Origin: Mycoplasmatota bacterium
GTDB taxonomy: Bacteria; Bacillota_I; Bacilli_A; Acholeplasmatales; Acholeplasmataceae
Direction of reading: 5' to 3'
DNA length: 37,352 nucleotides
Assembly (NCBI GenBank): GCA_024650045.1
Contig: JANKMU010000008.1
Location: 31,256-68,607, forward strand
The notes beneath the pieces are model-generated. The model made no database searches. It had not been told where the DNA came from and worked only from the letters and a program-made list of their open reading frames with translations. Positions 32,413 through 37,352 of this stretch are shown here, piece by piece. Both the position numbers and the translations under genes were made by a program. Positions within the stretch are counted from its first letter, which is position 1. Every line of letters begins with the position of its first letter.

Positions 32413-33285
32413 TTAACGATGAGTTCCAAAAAAGAAGACTGCTATGGTTCCCGGTCCTGAGTGAGCACCAATAATTGGACCTATAGTACTATAAATAATT
32501 TCTTTGGGATTAAATTGATTTTGAATTTTTTCACCAACAATTTTCGCCTCATCAAGACAATCTCCATGAGATATAAATACAATTTGATCTTTTAAGTTAT
32601 CAACGCGGTCATTCATAAGTTCAACCATAGACTCTAAAGCAAACTGTCTACCTCTCGCTTTTTTAAGTGGTACGAGTTTACCATCGTTATTGACGTGTAA
32701 AATTGGTTTTACCCGTAATAATGTACCTAAAAACGCTTGAGTATCACTTAGACGACCACCACGTTTTAAGGTTCCTAAATCATCAACTGTAAATAAATGA
32801 CAAAGATTTAGTTTAGTTTCTTCAACCCATTTGGCGATTGCATTAATTGTTTTACCTGCTTTTTTTAATTCCCATGCTTTATGAATCAATAAACCTTGAC
32901 CCATTGATGCACAAAGTGAATCTACAATAACAATTTTATTGTTCGGATATTGTTCCTTTAACTCTTCAGCAGCAACCACTGATGATTGATAAGTTCCGCT
33001 TAAAGCTGAAGAAAAAGCGATATACAATATATCTTTATCTTCCTTTAGGAATCCTTCAAAAAATGTTAAAAATGCTCCAACGTTAATCAGTGATGTTTTT
33101 GCTACTTTTTTGTTTCTTAGTTTTTCATAGAAATCTTTAATCGATAATTCTCTTTCATCAGGATAATGAAAATATGATTTTCCTTCTAGCTCCACAGATA
33201 GCGGAATGATTTTTAATTCCATTTCTTCAACGAGTTGATTTGGCAAATCAGAACATGAATCGGTAACCATAACCATTTCTTTCAT
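32413..33285 (-). CDS. DegV-family fatty-acid-binding protein
   Basis: A 290-residue protein that binds a fatty acid and, in Firmicutes, presents it to the FakA kinase for use in phospholipids (FakB role). The family features are VTDSCSDLP at the start, KVAKTSLIN, IAFSSALSGTYQSS in the lipid-binding site, and LGTLKRGGRLSD. It may allow exogenous fatty acids to be used beside the FAS II route at 11557-20165, but FakA is not in this window. GGAGG before the ATG. Confidence 0.92.
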   Translation of the reverse strand: MKEMVMVTDSCSDLPNQLVEEMELKIIPLSVELEGKSYFHYPDERELSIKDFYEKLRNKKVAKTSLINVGAFLTFFEGFLKEDKDILYIAFSSALSGTYQSSVVAAEELKEQYPNNKIVIVDSLCASMGQGLLIHKAWELKKAGKTINAIAKWVEETKLNLCHLFTVDDLGTLKRGGRLSDTQAFLGTLLRVKPILHVNNDGKLVPLKKARGRQFALESMVELMNDRVDNLKDQIVFISHGDCLDEAKIVGEKIQNQFNPKEIIYSTIGPIIGAHSGPGTIAVFFFGTHR

Positions 33286-33377
33286 TTCAAAACCTCCATT
33301 GTTTAAATTATTGAATGTTTATTTGCATAGTTTAGAATCTTTATTATTCTTATTATACAATGTTTATAAATATATAA

Positions 33378-33419
33378 AAATAAAAACCACGATTTTACAT
33401 GATGTAGAAGTCGTGGTTT
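33378..33419 (-). terminator. Terminator of the ser operon
   Basis: On the - strand AAACCACGA (33411-33419) pairs with TCGTGGTTT (33384-33392), with an inner TACAT/ATGTA pairing, followed by a T tract. It is placed a few bases beyond the serA stop codon. Confidence 0.82.
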
Positions 33420-33426
33420 ATTGATT

Positions 33427-34584
33427 TTAAATTAAACGTGCTTTTAAAACGCCTTTAATTTGGTTGATTTGATTGAGTTGATCGTTCGTTATTTTAGTTT
33501 TTATATCAATAATTGCTGCTCCAAATTCTTGATGACTCTTAAGTGAACAATTTTGAACATTTTCTTTTCCAATAATATCATTGATTTGTTTGCATAAATC
33601 AATCGATGCATCATAAAGAATCGATAATCTATGGTCTGATGGTTTATTTCCTTGATTGATAAAAGGGAAATTAACTGAATTGGTGATATTCCCGTTTTCA
33701 ATGTAATCAACGATTTGCTTAGATGCCATATATGCACAATTATCTTCAGCTTCTTCTGTAGAAGCACCTAAATGAGGAATTGCTAAGACACCTTCCATAT
33801 TAGCTGTTCTATAGTTAGGAAAGTCAGTAACATATTGTTTGACCTTCTTAGATTGAAGTGCTTGTTCTATGTCATCATCATTAACTAAACCGTCTCTTGC
33901 AAAGTTAAGAATAACAACACCATCTTTCATTTTATTGATGACATCTTGATTAATGATATGTTTCGTTTCAGGTGTCAATGGAATATTTAAACTAATATAG
34001 TCACATTTGTCTAAAAATTCTTCCATGTTTCTCATTAAAGTCATATTTTTAGGTAATGTCTTTTTTTCATATTCTTCATAGTTAAGTGTTGTTGTGCCAT
34101 AGACAAACATGCCAAGACTTGAACATACTTCAGATAAAGATGCTCCTATTGCACCTAAACCGATGATTCCAATCGTTTTATTTAATATTTCAGTTCCAGC
34201 AAATTGTGATTTTGCTTTTTCAATTGATTTACTTACTTGCTCATCTTTTTTATTATCTTCAATCCAACGCATACCTTGATAAATGTTTCTTGCGCTAAGT
34301 AACATACCTGCTAGAATCAGTTCAACAACTGCATTTGAATTAGCACCTGGTGTGTTAAATACAACAACACCCTTTTTAGCATAATCACTTAAAGGAATGT
34401 TATTAACGCCTGCTCCTGCTCTTGCTACAGCAACAACAGATTCAGGTAATTTCATTTCATGCATATTTGCACTTCTAACTAAAATTGCATCAGCATTGTT
34501 AATTTGATCAACAAGTTGATAAGACTCAGGTAATTGACTTAAACCAACTTGAGATATTTTATTTAAGCAATGAATATTTTTCAT
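33427..34584 (-). CDS. serA: Phosphoglycerate dehydrogenase
   Basis: A 385-residue enzyme that oxidises 3-phosphoglycerate in the first step of serine synthesis. The cofactor motif is IIGLGAIGASLSEV; the catalytic Arg is in NFARDGLVNDDD and the His in AIPHLGAST. The usual Glu region reads YVTDFPNY, a variant of the short clostridial-type members. The C-terminal about 70 residues (from NCSLKSHQEFGAAIIDI) form an ACT-like domain that might bind serine for feedback. It follows serC after 6 nt with GAAGGGTAGG as ribosome site. Confidence 0.93.
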   Translation of the reverse strand: MKNIHCLNKISQVGLSQLPESYQLVDQINNADAILVRSANMHEMKLPESVVAVARAGAGVNNIPLSDYAKKGVVVFNTPGANSNAVVELILAGMLLSARNIYQGMRWIEDNKKDEQVSKSIEKAKSQFAGTEILNKTIGIIGLGAIGASLSEVCSSLGMFVYGTTTLNYEEYEKKTLPKNMTLMRNMEEFLDKCDYISLNIPLTPETKHIINQDVINKMKDGVVILNFARDGLVNDDDIEQALQSKKVKQYVTDFPNYRTANMEGVLAIPHLGASTEEAEDNCAYMASKQIVDYIENGNITNSVNFPFINQGNKPSDHRLSILYDASIDLCKQINDIIGKENVQNCSLKSHQEFGAAIIDIKTKITNDQLNQINQIKGVLKARLI

Positions 34585-34590
34585 AACGAC

Positions 34591-35676
34591 CTACCCTTCA
34601 TTTCTTTTTTCAAAGTCTTTCATAAAGTCAACTAAAGCTTGAACACCTTCGATTGGCATTGCATTATAAATAGATGCTCTCATACCACCGATAGAACGAT
34701 GACCCTTAAGGTTTTCAAATCCAGCTACTTTACTTTCCTTTAAAAATTGATTATCTAGTTCTTCACTTGTTGATTTAAAACATACATTCATCAGTGATCT
34801 TGAGTTTTTATCAACAGTTCCATAAAACATTTTACTTTGATCTAGGTAATCATATAAGATATTAGCCTTTTTAATATTAAGTTGTTCAATAGCTTTTAAA
34901 CCACCATTTTTAAGTAACCATTTAAAGACCTTGCCACATAAATAAATACCATATGTTGGAGGCGTATTATACATTGAACCATTTTCTGAATGAATATCAT
35001 ATCTTAATAATATCGGTGTTTTAGGATCAATATCTTTTGATATTAAATCTTCTCTTATAATTACAATCACCGTTCCTGCTGGACCTACATTTTTCTGAGC
35101 TCCTGCAAAAATTAATCCATACTGAGATACATCGATAGGTTCAGATAAGAAACATGAAGAAGCATCTGATACTAATACTTTACCTTTTGTATCAGGTAGT
35201 TCATGGAACTTCGTACCATATATTGTGTTGTTATCACACATAAATACGTAATCTGCATCTTCACTAACTTTTAATTTAGATAAATCTGGAATATATGAAA
35301 ACATTTTATCTTCTGAAGATGCTATTTTATTAACTTTCAAATACTTACTTGCTTCCTCAGCAGCTTTTTTAGCCCATGCTCCTGTAATGATATAATCTGC
35401 AACACCATTTTTCATCAAGTTCATAGGAACCATTGAAAACTGCATTGTTCCCCCACCTTGAAGGAATAAAACTTTATAGTTATTAGGAATATCTAGTAGT
35501 TTTCTTAAATCACTTTCTGCTTCATCAATGATTTGTTGATACATCTTTGAGCGATGACTCATTTCCATCACTGACATACCACTATTTTGGTAATCTAGCA
35601 TTTCACTAGCTGCTTCTTTTAAGACATCTTCAGGTAGTATTGCTGGTCCTGCAGAGAAATTGAATACACGTTTCAT
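34591..35676 (-). CDS. serC: Phosphoserine aminotransferase
   Basis: A 361-residue class V aminotransferase that converts 3-phosphohydroxypyruvate to phosphoserine with glutamate. FNFSAGPAILPEDVL is the hallmark start; the PLP lysine is Lys195 in FAGAQKNVGPAG; QGGGTMQFSMVPMNL and HRSIGGMRASIYNAMP are conserved. It begins 2 nt after the DUF1015 gene and 6 nt before serA. Confidence 0.96.
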   Translation of the reverse strand: MKRVFNFSAGPAILPEDVLKEAASEMLDYQNSGMSVMEMSHRSKMYQQIIDEAESDLRKLLDIPNNYKVLFLQGGGTMQFSMVPMNLMKNGVADYIITGAWAKKAAEEASKYLKVNKIASSEDKMFSYIPDLSKLKVSEDADYVFMCDNNTIYGTKFHELPDTKGKVLVSDASSCFLSEPIDVSQYGLIFAGAQKNVGPAGTVIVIIREDLISKDIDPKTPILLRYDIHSENGSMYNTPPTYGIYLCGKVFKWLLKNGGLKAIEQLNIKKANILYDYLDQSKMFYGTVDKNSRSLMNVCFKSTSEELDNQFLKESKVAGFENLKGHRSIGGMRASIYNAMPIEGVQALVDFMKDFEKRNEG

Positions 35677-35678
35677 TT

Positions 35679-36935
35679 TTATAAATCTCCTTTCGTTTCT
35701 TGATCTAAATTTCTAATTAATTTGCTTTCTAAATAATATCTTTTTGCAGTTGCACAACCCATTGAAAATGACTTTCTAGGTAATACTTTACCACTTGAAA
35801 TAAATGGGAATAAATCTCTTTCTTCAAGTTTTGGCATTCTAATACCAATACTCTTCTTATTTCTATTACATATTTCAATAAGTTCTTCATCACCATGGAT
35901 GTAATCGATACTTACTTCAGGATGTTTGATTAAATAATCATCAATATATGATTGAATTTGTTCATAAGCCTCAGCTGTGCTTCTTGGAATAAAAAATGGA
36001 ACTTTCCCTGATTCTTTGGTATACACCCATGTTTCTTCTTCTTTATCTACTGCATGAAACATATCAAGTAAAAAATTATTTTCTACATTAAATAGTACGC
36101 GATGGATTCCTTCAAAAGTTAACCCTTTATCATATATATTAACAACTTCAACAAGCGAAAATCTTGCTGGATGATTCTCTTGTTCTTCTATGGTTAAATC
36201 CTTTTTTATATCTTCCCAATGCGCTTTGGCAGTTGCTAAGCTATGATTCCCATCACCAACAACAAACAACATTGGATCTTCTTTATTCTCAATCAACTGG
36301 TTAAATTGCTGAATAACAGCATCACAGTCCTTGATTTGGTAACCACGAATGTGTCCACCTAACATATTGAGAACAAAATCATAACGTTTAATCAATTGAT
36401 CTTTATTTTGATAAAGATTCTCAATGATATTATATTGATGGTCATCCATTAATAGCATAACATGAGAGAGTTCTAATGGTGCTTGTTTTCTAATTTTTAC
36501 TCTTGGTGGTATACGTTCTACAATCGTTTTTTCTGTTGTTCTAATCAAAGGTTTTGTTCCTTCTTGATAATCATAAGCTTCAAGGTCTATAGCCATCATA
36601 ATACCCAAACGAACAGTGTTTAGAGTTGTTGTACGTTCAATTAAAATCATTGAAGGTCCAATATCTTCAAACATTTGATCTTTTAAGTATTGATACATGT
36701 TTTCTTTAATTTTGTGGATAGTTTCATCACTCATATCTTCTAGAAATACTTCTGGTAATATCATGTTATATGTTGATGGTTCATCTTCAATATAACGTTT
36801 TAACTCTTTCCAATAAGATGGTTGACTTGTAAACTGGTCACAAGCAACGACTGCCCATTTTGATAAATCAATATTCTTTTTTGGTAATAAAATATTGGGC
36901 AGGTGAATTGCATTTTGCTTTACATTTGACGGCAT
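35679..36935 (-). CDS. DUF1015 family protein in serine operon
   Basis: A 418-residue soluble protein of the DUF1015 family. Motifs: VVACDQFTSQPSYWKE in the N-terminal domain, IRTTEKTIVERIPPRVKIRK, and VVGDGNHSLATAKAHWED, a variant of the more common DGHHRYE block that resembles a ParB/sulfiredoxin-type nucleotide loop. The C-terminus has RMPKLEERDLFPFISSGKVLPRKSFSMG. Function is not established. It is the first gene of an operon with serC and serA and recurs there in other Firmicutes, so a role in phosphoserine or serine metabolism is likely. serB is not in the window. AAGGAG 8 nt before the ATG. Confidence 0.88.
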   Translation of the reverse strand: MPSNVKQNAIHLPNILLPKKNIDLSKWAVVACDQFTSQPSYWKELKRYIEDEPSTYNMILPEVFLEDMSDETIHKIKENMYQYLKDQMFEDIGPSMILIERTTTLNTVRLGIMMAIDLEAYDYQEGTKPLIRTTEKTIVERIPPRVKIRKQAPLELSHVMLLMDDHQYNIIENLYQNKDQLIKRYDFVLNMLGGHIRGYQIKDCDAVIQQFNQLIENKEDPMLFVVGDGNHSLATAKAHWEDIKKDLTIEEQENHPARFSLVEVVNIYDKGLTFEGIHRVLFNVENNFLLDMFHAVDKEEETWVYTKESGKVPFFIPRSTAEAYEQIQSYIDDYLIKHPEVSIDYIHGDEELIEICNRNKKSIGIRMPKLEERDLFPFISSGKVLPRKSFSMGCATAKRYYLESKLIRNLDQETKGDL

Positions 36936-37113
36936 AAAAATAACTCCTTTTTCATTTTATAGAGCTTAGTTTTTCAAATATTTAAGTTGTTCCACTACGT
37001 TTAAGAATACTAGATTTTATACGCATTGATGATCCTCATTCTTAAATATTTTGATGTCTTAAATCGTGTTTTTACAAAGAAAAAAAACAGTATTAAACGT
37101 TTGTTGTTTGATT
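36936..37113 (-). promoter_or_regulatory. Leader of the ser operon with two exclusive helices (unassigned RNA)
   Basis: A transcript leader of about 178 nt. One 14-nt segment (37038-37051, RNA sense AAAUAUUUAAGAAU) can pair either through UUUAAGAAU with AUUCUUAAA (37000-37008, 9 bp perfect) or through AAAUAUUUAAG with CUUAAAUAUUU (36976-36986, 11 bp perfect). The two helices cannot form together. Between the arms lie AAUGAGGAUCAUCAAUGCG and ACGUAGUGGAACAA. No terminator follows, and it is not a T box, for lack of a UGGNACCGCG antiterminator and specifier arm. I know of no class with this pattern. Confidence 0.45.
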
Positions 37114-37119
37114 AATTTC

Positions 37120-37148
37120 ATTGTAACATGAAAGCGCTTTTATATCAA
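37120..37148 (-). promoter_or_regulatory. Promoter of ser operon with cre (CcpA) site in the spacer
   Basis: TTGATA (37143-37148) and TACAAT (37120-37125) on the - strand, 17-nt spacer. The spacer is occupied by a strong cre: on the + strand TGAAAGCGCTTTTA at 37129-37142, 13 of 14 to the symmetrical TGAAAGCGCTTTCA. CcpA-type binding there would block the promoter. Confidence 0.7.
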
Positions 37149-37167
37149 GAAACATTTAGAAAAAATG

Positions 37168-37195
37168 AAAAAAAATATCGTGCTTGACGATATTT
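37168..37195 (-). terminator. Terminator of the upstream membrane protein gene
   Basis: On the - strand AAATATCGT (37187-37195), loop CAAGC, ACGATATTT (37173-37181) and further T. It ends the gene that continues beyond the right edge. Confidence 0.85.
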
Positions 37196-37210
37196 GTTAG
37201 TTTTATGAAT

Positions 37211-37352
37211 TTATTTGGGTTGCTGCTTTTTTTCTCTTTGACTTAAGAGGTATACGATACTCAATAATAATACACCTGCAACAAATGAATATGCACTAAA
37301 ATCAAATAACAAGATTGGCTTTTTCTCGTAGAGAAATCCTCCAAGGAGTGGA
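37211..37352 (-). CDS. C-terminus of a membrane transporter (MFS-like), partial
   Basis: The last 46 codons of a gene that enters from beyond the right edge. It reads ...LLGGFLYEKKPILLFDFSA, then a hydrophobic helix YSFVAGVLLLSIVYLL and a basic tail SQREKKQQPK before TAA. A final helix with a short charged tail after a GGFLYEK-type loop suits the last helix of a major facilitator protein. The family is inferred from the tail alone. Confidence 0.6.
   Translation of the reverse strand, partial: PLLGGFLYEKKPILLFDFSAYSFVAGVLLLSIVYLLSQREKKQQPK

Noticed and set aside
36936-37113. T-box leader for serine ahead of the ser operon
   Set aside because: Too short, no specifier stem and no UGGNACCGCG; the GUGGAAC it contains is not followed by the antiterminator pattern, and no terminator is present.
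1-37352. Recoding of TGA as tryptophan
   Set aside because: Genes such as those at 8050 and 10603 end at TGA with the next ribosome site or promoter in place, and conserved tryptophans use TGG.
1-37352. Mobile elements, CRISPR arrays, toxin-antitoxin or defence genes
   Set aside because: No transposase, integrase, evenly spaced repeats, or recognised defence domains were seen in any frame. The exciting signals here are regulatory RNA, not defence.

Overview
The window is a gene-dense, AT-rich stretch of bacterial chromosome of the Mollicutes / low-GC Gram-positive kind. Tryptophan is encoded by TGG and TGA acts as a stop (for example at the end of the gene at 10603), so this is not a Mycoplasma or Spiroplasma. 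A complete acetyl-CoA carboxylase plus type II fatty-acid cluster, oxidative pentose-phosphate genes and serine synthesis fit an Acholeplasma- or Izemoplasma-like organism better than a reduced mycoplasma. That placement is inference from gene content. No insertion sequence, prophage, CRISPR array or rRNA was seen.

Layout, left to right. 1-834: a tRNA-Val(GAC) with its own promoter and terminator, and a UPF0316 membrane protein. 834-3757: an LplD-like GH4 alpha-galacturonidase and a CotH-kinase lipoprotein. 3852-6399: a two-gene LytTR regulator / membrane-anchored beta-propeller operon. 6549-9128: a Trk potassium system with TrkH and two separate TrkA-type proteins. 9277-10606: a cation:proton antiporter preceded by a well-formed fluoride riboswitch. 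10603-11499: a DUF1295 membrane enzyme. 11557-20165: accB-accC-accD-accA-fabH-fabD-fabG-fabF-fabZ-birA, tightly packed, behind a structured leader of about 260 nt. 20202-25196: an operon of alkA-like glycosylase, gnd, zwf, cyclase-family hydrolase, GNAT and 2-hydroxyacid dehydrogenase. 25290-27304 (+ strand): a small membrane protein and gamma-glutamyltransferase. 27340-29280 (- strand): a uridine-kinase-like P-loop kinase, an AhpD-like protein and a GNAT. 29360-30596 (+): a GH105 unsaturated rhamnogalacturonyl hydrolase. 30607-32383 (+): an unknown membrane protein, a PadR regulator and a DUF1700 protein. 32413-33285 (-): DegV. 33378-37148 (-): DUF1015-serC-serA behind a promoter with a cre site in its spacer and a leader holding two mutually exclusive helices. 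37168-37352: terminator and C-terminus of a membrane protein, probably an MFS transporter.

How the genes fit together. The FAS II cluster turns acetyl-CoA into malonyl-CoA (AccABCD, biotinylated by BirA) and elongates it, but acyl carrier protein and an enoyl reductase are not in the window. zwf and gnd would supply reducing power (or pentoses). GH4 and GH105 point to use of pectin-derived oligosaccharides. The most notable regulatory features are three RNA leaders: a recognisable fluoride riboswitch on an antiporter, and two leaders (FAS operon and ser operon) that I cannot assign to any known class.
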